Positions 1-8,464 of a DNA stretch of 42,799 bases are shown here, in pieces. The translations under genes and the position numbers were made by a program. Source of the stretch: Arthrobacter sp. (GTDB lineage: Bacteria; Actinomycetota; Actinomycetes; Actinomycetales; Micrococcaceae). The notes below the pieces were generated by a model, which ran no database searches, was not told the DNA's origin, and saw only the letters and a list, made by a program, of their open reading frames with translations. The stretch lies in assembly GCF_031179385.1 (NCBI RefSeq), contig NZ_JAPSHV010000009.1, positions 1-42,799 of the forward strand, read 5' to 3'. The stretch's first letter is position 1; each line of letters opens with the position of its first letter.

Positions 1-292
1 TCCGTGTCAGGCGGAGCCTGGCGATCCTACTCCTAGGATGTCCGAATCTGATCGGTGCTGGCAGGCCCGAAAAGGGTACAGCCCGAGGGTCACGACTGCC
101 GACGTTACGCGAAGACACTGGCGGCGTACGGTCACGTTTGCCCGTGCCCGCCAGTAGTCTCTAGGTTACGAGATGAATCCCTGCCCGCGCTCTGGGTCAC
201 GGGGAAGCGGTACAAAGCGATGATGCCTAGGCGCTTGGCGTCAAGCATCGCACCGGCGGTAGGGTGACGCAGGCCTGGGCCACCCTATCAAT

Positions 293-306
293 GTTTCACG
301 TGAAAC
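293..306. promoter_or_regulatory. parS: parS site 1 (perfect 14-bp core)
   Basis: Exact palindrome GTTTCACGTGAAAC, the core of the bacterial parS consensus bound by ParB. It lies in the gene-free tract and is the first of the sites at about 300-430 bp spacing. Confidence 0.93.
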
Positions 307-718
307 TGACCACGAGAACAGCTGCCCATCGGGTGGACCATACGTTGTGCACCGGTTGGAAGGGGACGCCGTATGCTGGCTGTATTCCGACGTCGCGGTT
401 CGTGAGATTACACCCAAAGCCAAGTCGGCGCGAGCGAACACCACCGTTGGGACGCTGATGCGACGTCTCGATCTGAGGATCAACACCAGAGAAGAGCGAG
501 CCCGACCGTTCAGGTAGCCCTCTGCTCAAATTGAACATCACCTTGAGAGGACTGGTCACCACTGGGCGCATAGAGGATCACGGCGCGCTTCGTACACGGC
601 TCGACTTTCCGAAACCACGCTCGACCACAAGAGCCGGCGCAGTGCTGGTTGTTATGTACTTCTATTAGCGTTGTCTGATCAGTCAGGAATGATCGCGCTC
701 TGATACTTTCCCCGCGGT

Positions 719-732
719 GTTTCACGTGAAAC
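719..732. promoter_or_regulatory. parS: parS site 2 (perfect 14-bp core)
   Basis: Exact GTTTCACGTGAAAC, preceded by T as in the 16-bp consensus. The heptamer repeat at 741-775 begins eight bases after it. Confidence 0.93.
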
Positions 733-740
733 GCTCTTCC

Positions 741-775
741 CTCTTAGCCCTTAGCTCTAAGCTCTAAACTCTAAG
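741..775. repeat. Tandem heptamer repeat, five units of CTCTWAG
   Basis: Five consecutive heptamers can be read: CTCTTAG, CCCTTAG, CTCTAAG, CTCTAAA, CTCTAAG. Each differs from the consensus CTCTWAG at no more than one position. The array sits directly beside parS site 2. Its function is unknown; it could be slippage debris or an iteron-like protein-binding array. Confidence 0.7.
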
Positions 776-1115
776 GAGCAATCCTTCCTGCCGCATGAGG
801 GGCCGGTACCGTAGTTCCACCGTACTAAAGTAGCGAGTCCGGATATGACGTGCGTTTCACCGCTAACAGCAAGGGCGAAAGCCAGCCTGTGCCGAAGAAC
901 GAGCTGATCAGCAGTCTCCGAGCCGATACTCCACTGGCTGGCGTATGGGCAGGGGGGCCCTCAGCACGCAGGAACGTAGTGGAAAACCGCTGTTCTCGGT
1001 TGTTGGTACCGCACGCAGGCATCCGCCCTAGTTCAAGCGCGCTTTGGTTCGTTCTTTTCCCTTCTTTTCAAAGGCACTCGGAGCTTAACAGAAGTGTGCG
1101 CGGCAGGCGTTCGCT

Positions 1116-1129
1116 CTTTCACGTGAAGC
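1116..1129. promoter_or_regulatory. parS: Degenerate parS site 3
   Basis: CTTTCACGTGAAGC differs from the parS core at two of 14 positions, one on each side, and keeps the central TTTCACGTGAA. It falls where the spacing of its neighbours predicts a site, which supports it as a weak ParB site rather than chance. Confidence 0.65.
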
Positions 1130-1469
1130 ACCGAGAACGAGGCGAAGCAGAAGCTCGGTCGCAGCGCCTGTGCGCTGCCCGCTTCAGTCTCGCAGACAAC
1201 CTCACCTATAAGTTGAGCTGGAGCCCATAATGGCGGCACTTAGAGCGTGCGGTCATGCTAGGCCCAACATAGGACTAGGTAACGCTGCGGAGGAGCCGGT
1301 ACTGAACGTAGCCGCAGAGACCGCACGAAAGCTACTGCCCTTGCCGATAGGGGATCCGAGAGATCGGGCGGGTCCCTCCCAGTGCCGTGCTGGCGCCGCT
1401 GCAATGCTCACCACGTCGATGCGCAAACCGCGACCGCGCCTCCATGAGACGATGCTGGGCCCGCCGATC

Positions 1470-1483
1470 GTTTCACGTGAAAC
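1470..1483. promoter_or_regulatory. parS: parS site 4 (perfect 14-bp core)
   Basis: Exact GTTTCACGTGAAAC in the gene-free tract, 354 bp from the preceding site. Confidence 0.93.
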
Positions 1484-1775
1484 GCCTTGAGCTACTGCCG
1501 GAACTGTCGTGTCACCGAGCGCCTGGGTCCCCGGTTGGAGGGTGAATGAAAGTGCGGGATCTCAGTGGCGCGACATCCGTTCCGTTATTGTTTCAGTCCA
1601 GGCGCGGTTGAAGTGCCATCCGGCTGTGCTGCGGATCAGGAACTAGGAATGCAAACAAGCGCTGGCCGAGCGTTTCCCGGCTCCCTATGAACAGCCTGGT
1701 GGAATCCCTCCTTGAGGACTACGACAGGCTGGCGAAATCTTGCCCCAGACACGACCCACATAGTACGCACAGGCC

Positions 1776-1789
1776 GTTTCACGTGAAAC
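1776..1789. promoter_or_regulatory. parS: parS site 5 (perfect 14-bp core)
   Basis: Exact GTTTCACGTGAAAC, followed by A as in the extended 16-bp consensus. It lies 306 bp after site 4. Confidence 0.93.
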
Positions 1790-2082
1790 AAGCCTCGATT
1801 GCGCTCGGCGTAGGGGATCACCAGTTGACTAACACTCTGAGACGGACGATCAGCGAGCCTGTGAGATCGGGTGCTCCCGGTTGGAGAGAGTTCGTGGTGG
1901 GGGGACTTACAGCGTCATATGAACAGCCACGCTTGCGGATCGAAGAAGGACCGATGGAGTAGCGCTCAGATCAGCTCCACCCCACAAACAGCATGCCTCG
2001 TTCGGACGTGTGGTCGGGCCTGGCAATGAACCGGACGACTATGCTCACCGGCCCGGCGACGTTGCTACCCCGGTCATCTAGC

Positions 2083-2116
2083 GAAAGGCACCGTTTCACG
2101 TGAAACGGTGCCTTTC
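2083..2116. promoter_or_regulatory. parS: parS site 6 inside a perfect 34-bp palindrome
   Basis: The parS core occupies 2093-2106. It is flanked on both sides by matching arms (GAAAGGCACC on the left and its exact complement on the right), so the whole 34 bp is a perfect inverted repeat centred between 2099 and 2100. It starts nine bases beyond the parB stop codon. In RNA it could fold into a long hairpin, so it may also act as the 3' end of the parAB transcript. There is no clear U-tract after it on the minus strand, so the terminator role is only a possibility. Confidence 0.88.
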
Positions 2117-2124
2117 CACATTGC

Positions 2125-3597
2125 CTATGAGGACGGAGTAAGAACGCCCATGATGCGATTGAGGTCATCGACACTTGCGAACTCGATACTGACGCGGCCT
2201 TTCTTGGCACCCAGGGTGATCTTCACGTTGGTGTCGAGCCGGTCCGAAAGTGAGGTGGCGAGGTAATCGAGGCGCTCATGTCGAGCACCCGCCCGCGGGT
2301 TTGAGGGCTTGGTCGGACGCCGGAGTCCGTCGCTCATTGCAACGATCTCCTCCGTCGACCGTACAGATAGCCCTTCTGCAACTATGCGCTGCGCAAGCTT
2401 CTCCATTTCAGCAGGATCAGAGAGACCCAGTAGAGCACGAGCGTGCCCCGCGCTCAGCACACCCGCAGCAAGGCGACGCTGTACAAGAGGGGGCAGCTTC
2501 ATGAGCCGGAGCGTGTTCGAAATCTGCGGACGTGAGCGCCCAATTCGAACGGCCAGCTCCTCCTGCGAGCAACCGAAATCCTCGAGCAGTTGTTGGTACG
2601 CCGCCGCTTCCTCAAGCGGATTCAGTTGACTGCGGTGCAGGTTCTCGAGAAGCGCGTCACGAAGCAAGTCATCGTCAGTCGTATCTCGAATGATCGCCGG
2701 AACTGTTTCCAGGCCAGCTTCCTTCGACGCGCGCCAACGACGCTCACCCATCACCAGTTCGTAGGCATGTTCCCCACCCTCTGAGGAGGCACGGACCACG
2801 ACTGGCTGGAGCACGCCAATCTCTCGAACAGAGTGAACAAGTTCAGCCATCTCGTCTTCATCGAAGACGGTACGCGGCTGCTTCCGGTTGGGATGAATCG
2901 AGTCAATCGGAAGCTCAGCGAAGCGCGCACCGGGCACCTCCCTGAGCGTTTCACGTGGAACGTCGACACCCGAGACGTCCTCGTCTTCCGCTATCACCGA
3001 GGAGGACGCTTCAACCTCGATGGAGTCGTTCTTCTCGTCTACGGAATGTCCAGAATCTCCGACGGAAACCTGTGCTGCTTCGCTGTCAGTGGCTTCTCCG
3101 GACGCTGCAGCCAGTGTCGGCTGAGTATCTGCAGCCAGGTCTACAGAGGCGGTAGACGGCGTACGATCATCAGCAGGTTCAGTCGCAACCTCGTGAACCG
3201 CGGCGTCCGCTACTGCCGAGTCCTCCTGCACCTTATCGGCCGCGGTCTTCCCGCCGGTTTTGACGCTTGCGCCGGCCTTGGGCTTCGCTGGCTTGGCTGC
3301 TGGCCCGCGCTTCACTGCTGCCTGCGCGCGTCCACTGGTCCTCTTGGATGGCGCCGTCAGCGCATCCTTATTGATGGAAGTACGGCCTGGCGCGGTACGC
3401 GCACGGGCACCCTGCGTGCCAGAATCATCGTTCTCAGCCGACTCTTTCGGCTCAGGCGAGGGAAAGAAGAGGTCAACCGGCCGACCCCGTTCGGCTACCC
3501 TGGTGCCACCGTTCGATGCTGAGCCATCTTGCTGCTCTGCGCTGCTCGGAATGAGAGCACCCAGTCCCCGACCTAGACCCCTACGCTTCTCAGGCAT
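2125..3597 (-). CDS. parB: Chromosome-partitioning protein ParB
   Basis: ParB is a CTP-dependent clamp that loads at parS, spreads along DNA and works with ParA to segregate newly replicated origins. The 490-residue product has the actinobacterial N-terminal motif [13 protein letters not shown] (5-17), a long acidic, Ala-, Lys- and Pro-rich linker (about 20-220), then the ParB core from about 222. The core shows the CTP-binding GERRWRA motif (284-290), ENLHRSQLN (318-326) and a helix-turn-helix (about 343-369). The C-terminal dimerisation segment is about 440-490. The start ATG is preceded by GAGAGGA. It lies 93 bp after parA and is the last gene of the leftward run. The linker is much longer than in compact ParB proteins. 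A degenerate parS (2948-2961) lies inside the gene and encodes V213-P-R-E-T217. Confidence 0.97.
   Translation of the reverse strand: MPEKRRGLGRGLGALIPSSAEQQDGSASNGGTRVAERGRPVDLFFPSPEPKESAENDDSGTQGARARTAPGRTSINKDALTAPSKRTSGRAQAAVKRGPAAKPAKPKAGASVKTGGKTAADKVQEDSAVADAAVHEVATEPADDRTPSTASVDLAADTQPTLAAASGEATDSEAAQVSVGDSGHSVDEKNDSIEVEASSSVIAEDEDVSGVDVPRETLREVPGARFAELPIDSIHPNRKQPRTVFDEDEMAELVHSVREIGVLQPVVVRASSEGGEHAYELVMGERRWRASKEAGLETVPAIIRDTTDDDLLRDALLENLHRSQLNPLEEAAAYQQLLEDFGCSQEELAVRIGRSRPQISNTLRLMKLPPLVQRRLAAGVLSAGHARALLGLSDPAEMEKLAQRIVAEGLSVRSTEEIVAMSDGLRRPTKPSNPRAGARHERLDYLATSLSDRLDTNVKITLGAKKGRVSIEFASVDDLNRIMGVLTPSS
2948..2961. promoter_or_regulatory. parS: Degenerate parS within parB
   Basis: GTTTCACGTGGAAC matches the parS core at 13 of 14 positions. 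On the coding strand it specifies V-P-R-E-T in the non-conserved linker of ParB, where the protein tolerates almost any sequence. It may be a functional weak site. Confidence 0.7.
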
Positions 3598-3690
3598 GAA
3601 ACGGTTCCTCTCAAAGGAGAGCAGACAAACTGCAGCGATTGATATCGCGTCCAGTCTACTGTGATCGCCCTGCTTATCAGCGCAGGCGCT

Positions 3691-4797
3691 CTAGGCGCGC
3701 TCGGCGATTTCTGCCGCTGCCTCCAGGTATGACAACGCGCCGCTGGAGGATGGATCGTACGTAAGTACGGTCTGTTGGTAGCTTGGAGCCTCGGATATGC
3801 GCACTGATCGAGGGACTACGGCCTTCAATACCTGATGCGGGAAGTGCTCACGAACCTCGGCCGCTACCTGAGCAGCAAGGTTAGTGCGACCGTCATACAT
3901 CGTGAGCAGAATGGTTGACACAACCAGGTCCGCGTTGAGGTGCTTCTGAATCATCTCTATGTTCTTCAGCAGCTGGCTTAGCCCTTCAAGCGCGTAATAC
4001 TCGCACTGAATCGGAATCAGCACCTCGCGGGCAGCAACAAATGCGTTCACCGTCAGCAGCCCGAGGCTCGGCGGACAATCGATGAAGATGTAATCCAGCC
4101 GCTCCTGCCCGTTCTCCTTGCGATCCTTCGCATACAGTTCAATCGCGCGACGGAGACGCTGTTCACGAGCTACCAGCGACACCAGCTCGATCTCCGCACC
4201 AGCCAGATGGATGGTGGCAGGCGCACAGATCAGATTGGGAACATCCGGGCAGGGCGCCACAACGCTGGATAGGGGGAGGTCATCGATCAGTACGTCGTAG
4301 ATGCTGTCGACTTCGGCGTGGTGCTCAATGCCAAGGGCGGTAGAAGCGTTGCCCTGTGGGTCAATATCGATGACCAACACGTTCAACCCAGCGGACGCCA
4401 AAGCTGCCGCGAGATTGACCGTTGTGGTGGTCTTACCCACTCCGCCCTTCTGATTGCTCACGGTGAGCACCCGGGTCTCGGCCGGGCGAGGGAGCTTACG
4501 TCCAGACAGCTTCTCACGGCGCCGTGTTTCGGAAGCGAGCTCGCGGGCTAGCGGAGTGCTGTCGTCCAGGACGTCGATCACATTCTTCGTACTGTTCGAT
4601 TTCGCGCTGACGTTCGAGCCTGAGTTGCTCGAAATGTCTGCGACACCTGTTTCACGTGAAACGATGCCAGTGTTGACCGGATTGGAAAACACTTCAGGTT
4701 GAATATCAGCGATTGTGATAGCCAGAGATGTGCCCATCGTCGACGTAGGCTGCTCACGCCGCGTGGCAGAATCTTTCGTCACAAGCTTCTCGCTCAC
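3691..4797 (-). CDS. parA: Chromosome-partitioning ATPase ParA
   Basis: ParA binds DNA non-specifically in its ATP form. ParB-parS complexes stimulate its hydrolysis, which drives origin movement. The 368-residue product has an N-terminal extension of about 107 residues, then the MinD/ParA ATPase core: deviant Walker A KGGVGKTT (117-124), the DIDPQGN segment (144-150) and Walker B YIFIDCPP (236-243). The C-terminal part reads VVPRSVRISEAPS, typical of chromosomal ParA (Soj). The annotated start is GTG with no strong ribosome binding site, so a downstream ATG (residue 21) is possible. However, the extension contains a perfect parS, which suggests the region is kept at least as DNA. It lies between rsmG and parB in one leftward operon. 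Confidence 0.95.
   Translation of the reverse strand: MSEKLVTKDSATRREQPTSTMGTSLAITIADIQPEVFSNPVNTGIVSRETGVADISSNSGSNVSAKSNSTKNVIDVLDDSTPLARELASETRRREKLSGRKLPRPAETRVLTVSNQKGGVGKTTTTVNLAAALASAGLNVLVIDIDPQGNASTALGIEHHAEVDSIYDVLIDDLPLSSVVAPCPDVPNLICAPATIHLAGAEIELVSLVAREQRLRRAIELYAKDRKENGQERLDYIFIDCPPSLGLLTVNAFVAAREVLIPIQCEYYALEGLSQLLKNIEMIQKHLNADLVVSTILLTMYDGRTNLAAQVAAEVREHFPHQVLKAVVPRSVRISEAPSYQQTVLTYDPSSSGALSYLEAAAEIAERA
4649..4662. promoter_or_regulatory. parS: Perfect parS inside the parA N-terminal extension
   Basis: Exact GTTTCACGTGAAAC. Read on the parA coding strand it gives V46-S-R-E-T50 within the non-conserved extension. This is the site closest to dnaA that I could find, about 3.8 kb from it. 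Confidence 0.93.
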
Positions 4798-4896
4798 TTT
4801 CAGGTGCCGGGTGGGTCCACTCTAGGTTATCTGGTATAGCCCCATTACCTCGGCAGGCAACCCGCAGTATTCCGAAGTTCCGGATCGCTGACAGGA

Positions 4897-5535
4897 TCAG
4901 CGGACGACGACGATGCGGACCACAGTCGTCGGTTCGTCCAGCAGTGCGCTGCCGGCCGTTTCTACACTCGTGCTCTTCCCGCCCAGGCGACGAATGACCT
5001 TGGCTGCCTTTTCCACCTCTTCGGCCGCGCTTCGACCCTTGATAGCGAGCACCTCTCCGGAACGCTTCAGGAGCGGCATCGTCAAGGTGGCCAGGCCGGA
5101 CAAAGCTGATACTGCGCGCGCAGTGACGACATTTACCTCGAACTTGCCCACGGCCTGCTCAGCACGCCCCCGAAAAATCTCCACGTTGGTGAGGCCAAGG
5201 TCATCTGTCACTTCACGCAGCCAATTGACCCTGCGTTCGAGCGGCTCAATCAGAACGAAGGACGCATCAGGGCGCGCAATCGCCAGAGCCAGCCCTGGCA
5301 AACCAGCTCCACTACCGACGTCGGCCACTGCCGCATCTGCCGGGATCAGCTCTCCAACCACTGCACAGTTCAATACGTGGCGGTCCCATAGCCGCGGCAA
5401 TTCACGCGGGCCCAGAAGTCCCCGTTCGATTCCCGAGGTGGCCAGGTGTTCCACAAAGCGCTCGGCGAGCGTGAATCGATCCCCGAATATGCTGCGAGCT
5501 GCCTCTAATTCCTTGCTACCGATCTCGATCGTCAA
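4897..5535 (-). CDS. rsmG: 16S rRNA m7G527 methyltransferase RsmG (GidB)
   Basis: It transfers a methyl group from S-adenosylmethionine to N7 of G527 in 16S rRNA. Loss of this modification gives low-level streptomycin resistance in several bacteria. The 212-residue product matches the family length and has the SAM-binding motif I VADVGSGAGLPGL (70-82), followed by the acidic strand end FVLIEPLERR (93-102). The start codon is TTG; a strong AGGAGGG lies seven bases upstream and decides this start. It lies 32 bp after jag and 99 bp before parA in the leftward operon. rsmG beside parAB is the usual bacterial arrangement. Confidence 0.96.
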   Translation of the reverse strand: MTIEIGSKELEAARSIFGDRFTLAERFVEHLATSGIERGLLGPRELPRLWDRHVLNCAVVGELIPADAAVADVGSGAGLPGLALAIARPDASFVLIEPLERRVNWLREVTDDLGLTNVEIFRGRAEQAVGKFEVNVVTARAVSALSGLATLTMPLLKRSGEVLAIKGRSAAEEVEKAAKVIRRLGGKSTSVETAGSALLDEPTTVVRIVVVR

Positions 5536-5567
5536 GCGCGAGCCCTCCTAGGAAAAGACAGCCGAGC

Positions 5568-6110
5568 TCAGGAGCCGGCCGAGACTACAATATGGCGCCG
5601 GGAGCCCTCGCCCTCAGACTCACTGACCATGCCAAGATCAGCAATGATGTCATGCACGATCTTCCGCTCATAAGCAGACATCGGGGCCAGCGCGACCTCT
5701 TCGCCAGTTTCCTTGACCTTGCCAACAGCTTCTTCGGCAATCTCGCGAAGCTCCTTGTTGCGCGCGTCACGGAAACCGTCAATGTCGAGGACGAGTCGTG
5801 AGCGATGCTCGGTCGAGGTAAGCACGGAGAGCCGGGCCAGTTCCTGCAGAGCTTCGAGGACCTCTCCGTCGTGTCCCACCAGGGCCTGCAAGCCCTGGGC
5901 GTCATTGTCTTCGGACACGATAGAGATGTACGTACGCCCGTTGCGCACCTCGATGTCGATGTCTCCGTCTATGTCGGCGATATCCAGGAGTTCCTCGAGG
6001 TAATCCGCAGCGATGTCACCTTCATCTTCCGCGGAGCCCCCACCGTCCTGGACAGCTGCTTGCTCGTCAACGGCTTCGAGAGTCTCGTCCTGCATGTTGT
6101 CAGTGCTCAT
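5568..6110 (-). CDS. jag: Jag/KhpB family KH-R3H RNA-binding protein
   Basis: Single-stranded-nucleic-acid-binding protein of the SpoIIIJ-associated (Jag/KhpB) family. In other Gram-positives these proteins bind RNA and influence cell elongation and division. The 180-residue product has an acidic N-terminus (1-35), a KH domain (about 36-110) with the loop VGHDGE (79-84 region), and an R3H domain (about 115-177) with the R149-x3-H153 signature in YERKIVH. The ATG overlaps the yidC stop codon (ATGA), so the two are translationally coupled. AGGA precedes it by seven bases. Pairing with yidC is conserved. Confidence 0.94.
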   Translation of the reverse strand: MSTDNMQDETLEAVDEQAAVQDGGGSAEDEGDIAADYLEELLDIADIDGDIDIEVRNGRTYISIVSEDNDAQGLQALVGHDGEVLEALQELARLSVLTSTEHRSRLVLDIDGFRDARNKELREIAEEAVGKVKETGEEVALAPMSAYERKIVHDIIADLGMVSESEGEGSRRHIVVSAGS

Positions 6111-7069
6111 TTGCGTTTCCTGTTCTTGCGCTGCGGCTGTACTCGTTGAGCTTTGGGCTGCGCTACTACCTCAACAGCGGGTTCGGCCTTCTTTTCGCCA
6201 AGTAGCGGCACCATCGGCAGCCCCTTCTTCGCGCGGCGCTCCGCCAGGGCCTTCGCAGCTGGGGAACCTGGAGTGGGCATCCGACGAATCACATAGAACT
6301 GCTGCACCATGGTCCACAGGTTGGTGGTGGTCCAGTAGATGAGTACACCGATCGGGAAGTTGATGCCGCCTACGCCAAAGACCAGCGGAAGGATGTAAAG
6401 CATGATCTTCTGCTGACGCATGAAGGGGCTCTGCATGGCCTCTTCCGACATGTTCTTGGCCATGATCTGCTTCTGCGTAATGAACTGCGAAGCCGTCATC
6501 GCCAGAATCATGATGATGGACAGGACCACGACCGATGTATGACCTTCGGTACCGAACCCGTGAAGCAATGAAGAGGAGAGTGGTGCTCCGAAGATCTCAG
6601 CCGAATCGAACTGGCGAACATCCTCGACGGTGAGGGCACCGATGCCTTCACCTCTGTCACTGGCGGTCGACACGCCGTTCAGAACCGTGAAGAGCGCAAA
6701 GAAGAACGGCATCTGGATGAGGATCGGCAGACATGCGGCGAACGGATTGGTTCCGTGCTTCTTGTAGAGCGCCATCTGCTCCTGCGTCATGGCCTGACGC
6801 GAGAGCTGATCCGTTTTGCCCTTGTACTTCTGCTGCAGTTTCCGAAGATCAGGCTGAAGTGCCTGCATCCCACGCTGGGCCTTGATCTGCTTGACGAAGA
6901 CCGGAATCAGCGCCGCACGGATTACGACAACGAGACCAACAATGGACAGAGTCCAGGTCCACCCCGACGCTGCGTCCATACCAAGGAAGGTGAATCCTTC
7001 GTGGAAAGCCCACATCACCCAGGACACCAGCCACCGGAAGGGCAGGAGAATCGTCTCGAAGAAATCCAT
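6107..7069 (-). CDS. yidC: Membrane protein insertase YidC
   Basis: Inserts and folds inner-membrane proteins, alone or with SecYEG. The 320-residue product has the Gram-positive (Oxa1/SpoIIIJ) layout: an N-terminal membrane segment, a second one around 41-60 carrying the conserved groove arginine R51 (VVIRAALIPV), then further hydrophobic segments up to IGVLIYWTTTNLWTMVQQFYVIRR. A basic C-terminal tail (KNRKRK) follows and probably contacts the ribosome. The start ATG has GAGGAG eight bases upstream. It lies 13 bp after yidD and overlaps jag by four bases. Confidence 0.96.
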   Translation of the reverse strand: MDFFETILLPFRWLVSWVMWAFHEGFTFLGMDAASGWTWTLSIVGLVVVIRAALIPVFVKQIKAQRGMQALQPDLRKLQQKYKGKTDQLSRQAMTQEQMALYKKHGTNPFAACLPILIQMPFFFALFTVLNGVSTASDRGEGIGALTVEDVRQFDSAEIFGAPLSSSLLHGFGTEGHTSVVVLSIIMILAMTASQFITQKQIMAKNMSEEAMQSPFMRQQKIMLYILPLVFGVGGINFPIGVLIYWTTTNLWTMVQQFYVIRRMPTPGSPAAKALAERRAKKGLPMVPLLGEKKAEPAVEVVAQPKAQRVQPQRKNRKRK

Positions 7070-7082
7070 AATCTATTGCTCC

Positions 7083-7436
7083 TCAGGCCGCGGGGCGGCT
7101 TTCCTCATCTGCAGGAATCACCGGGTGATTCAGCACTACAATCTGTGGCTCTTCGCCCGGTGCAAAACGTCTTCCTCCGACCGGCACATGATCAACACCG
7201 CCGTCGTTCCAGGGATGACAGCGACACAGTCGCTTAGCGGCGAACCACGAACCTTTCAGAGCGCCGTGAACTGTCACTGCTTCAAGCGCATATGCCGAGC
7301 AGGAAGGAAAGAATCGGCACACCGGACCGTAAAGAGGCGAAATCGACTTGCGGTACACCATCAGAATACCGGCCAGAACGGCGCGGGGCATAAGTGCCCA
7401 CCGGGAGAGACTCGACGGCGAATGATCCGCTGTCAT
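7083..7436 (-). CDS. yidD: Membrane-protein insertion efficiency factor YidD
   Basis: Small membrane-associated protein that assists YidC-dependent insertion. The 117-residue product carries the family hallmark [17 protein letters not shown] (38-54) and the following [13 protein letters not shown] motif. The ATG overlaps the rnpA stop codon by four bases (ATGA), giving translational coupling. The order rpmH-rnpA-yidD-yidC is widely conserved. Confidence 0.95.
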   Translation of the reverse strand: MTADHSPSSLSRWALMPRAVLAGILMVYRKSISPLYGPVCRFFPSCSAYALEAVTVHGALKGSWFAAKRLCRCHPWNDGGVDHVPVGGRRFAPGEEPQIVVLNHPVIPADEESRPAA

Positions 7437-7807
7437 TTACCGTCTCCCTTTCTGCCGCCGCCCTTGCTGAACCGCTTCACGCTTGATGCCAGACACCGCT
7501 CGAAGTCCGCCCTGAGGTCGGACCAATTCGCTGAGGCTGCCGGGGGCAGTGCGCGCACAACAACATCGATCCCCTCCGGTCGTTGAACCAGAGCAGATGC
7601 CGCTGCTTCTCTCAGTCTCCTCTTAACGAGGTTCCTTGTGACGGCGTTCCCAACATTCTTCGACACAATGAATCCGAACCTGGAGGGTGCGTCCGTATCG
7701 GTTCCAACCGCATATAACACCAAGTTCCGGCACCCTGATCGGGCACCGGAACGAACGGTATATGAAAAATCTGTGGCCGTCCGCACTCTGTGGGCGGTAG
7801 AGAGCAC
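7433..7807 (-). CDS. rnpA: Ribonuclease P protein component
   Basis: Protein subunit of RNase P, which matures the 5' ends of tRNAs. The 124-residue product shows the RNR signature region [14 protein letters not shown] (54-67) and the [13 protein letters not shown] strand before it. The basic tail GGGRKGDGK is not conserved. The start is GTG with GGAG six bases upstream. It lies 64 bp after rpmH and probably shares its promoter. Confidence 0.96.
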   Translation of the reverse strand: MLSTAHRVRTATDFSYTVRSGARSGCRNLVLYAVGTDTDAPSRFGFIVSKNVGNAVTRNLVKRRLREAAASALVQRPEGIDVVVRALPPAASANWSDLRADFERCLASSVKRFSKGGGRKGDGK

Positions 7808-7871
7808 CTGGAGCTCCGGGACGGTCAGGGCGCTGTCAGAGGACCAGCGCCGGTGGGTGAATTAACTGATA

Positions 7872-8009
7872 CTAAGCCGAAAGCTCGGTACGTCCCTTGC
7901 CACGACGCGCAGCCAGGATGGCGCGGCCGGCGCGGGTACGCATGCGAAGGCGGAAACCGTGCTTCTTGGCACGACGGCGGTTATTCGGCTGAAAGGTCCG
8001 CTTGCTCAC
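7872..8009 (-). CDS. rpmH: 50S ribosomal protein L34
   Basis: 45-residue, very basic ribosomal protein. It begins with the invariant [22 protein letters not shown] and continues [17 protein letters not shown], as in all bacterial L34. The start is the GTG at 8009. A longer frame to 8093 adds 28 residues that no L34 has, and I reject it. First gene of the leftward operon facing away from dnaA. Confidence 0.97.
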   Translation of the reverse strand: MSKRTFQPNNRRRAKKHGFRLRMRTRAGRAILAARRGKGRTELSA

Positions 8010-8464
8010 TGTGATACTCCAGAACGTTCTTGGCATGCGCTGCCGTTGCAACAAGGGGGAAGAACGGACCGGCGCAATGAAGTTGTAGTACATCTGCCTT
8101 GCCTGCCCACGGCATACTGCTCAGCGATCAGCCGTTGGTATGGAGGCATGCGAAATGCAGACATAAAGGACTACATAACGTTAGGGCACCGGGCACAGCA
8201 GGGTCAAACCGGTTCAGTGACGGCTCCTGTCCCCATGGTAGGGCGGGGCATGTGGACAACCGTGGCTTCAAGCGCCTTTCCCGCCGGCTCTCGGTAGCAG
8301 TTCACGTGATCTTATCCACAGGATTTCCGCCAGCTATCCGTTGTAATTTTCATCGTCTAGTGTTGCCGGGTGGCGTATTTATCCACGGGCTGTGCATAAG
8401 TCTGTGGATTGGTGCCTGTGTAGGGGCCTGGATGGGCTGGCTGAACTTCCAACTGAGGACGCGA
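8010..8464. other. rpmH-dnaA intergenic region with DnaA boxes
   Basis: 455 bp with no gene. DnaA boxes or close variants are at 8251-8259 (minus, TTGTCCACA), 8312-8320 (plus, perfect TTATCCACA), 8379-8387 (plus, TTATCCACG), 8391-8399 (minus, TTATGCACA) and 8403-8411 (minus, CAATCCACA). The rightmost three lie 50-85 bp before the dnaA start and so probably serve autoregulation. The region may form part of the origin together with the dnaA-dnaN gap. Confidence 0.8.
8178..8207 (-). promoter_or_regulatory. Candidate promoter for the rpmH operon
   Basis: On the minus strand TTGACC (8202-8207) is followed after 18 bases by TAACGT (8178-8183), which fits the actinobacterial TANNNT -10 pattern. It predicts a start near 8171 and a leader of about 160 nt before rpmH. 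It lies in the origin region next to DnaA boxes, so DnaA may influence it (inference). Confidence 0.5.

Larger units (their letters stand above)
1..2124. other. Gene-free parS-rich tract downstream of parB
   Basis: No reading frame here resembles a protein I recognise. All frames are short, overlap one another, and lack convincing ribosome binding sites. What the tract does hold is six copies of the parS motif (five perfect, one degenerate), a five-unit heptamer repeat at 741-775, and a 34-bp palindrome at its right end. It looks like a centromere-like non-coding zone next to the parAB operon. Its left limit lies outside the window, so a gene remnant or a small RNA cannot be excluded. Confidence 0.7.

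Noticed and set aside
850-1962. Short open frames (126, 86 and 91 codons) in the gene-free tract
   Set aside because: No ribosome binding sites or protein-like composition, and frames are interrupted by parS sites read as F-H-V-K.
8299-8312. TTCACGTGA resembling parS in the origin region
   Set aside because: Five mismatches outside the central nine bases of the 14-bp core.
8099-8464. Upstream extension of the dnaA frame
   Set aside because: It crosses DnaA boxes and does not match any DnaA N-terminus; the GTG at 8465 with a ribosome binding site gives the expected protein.
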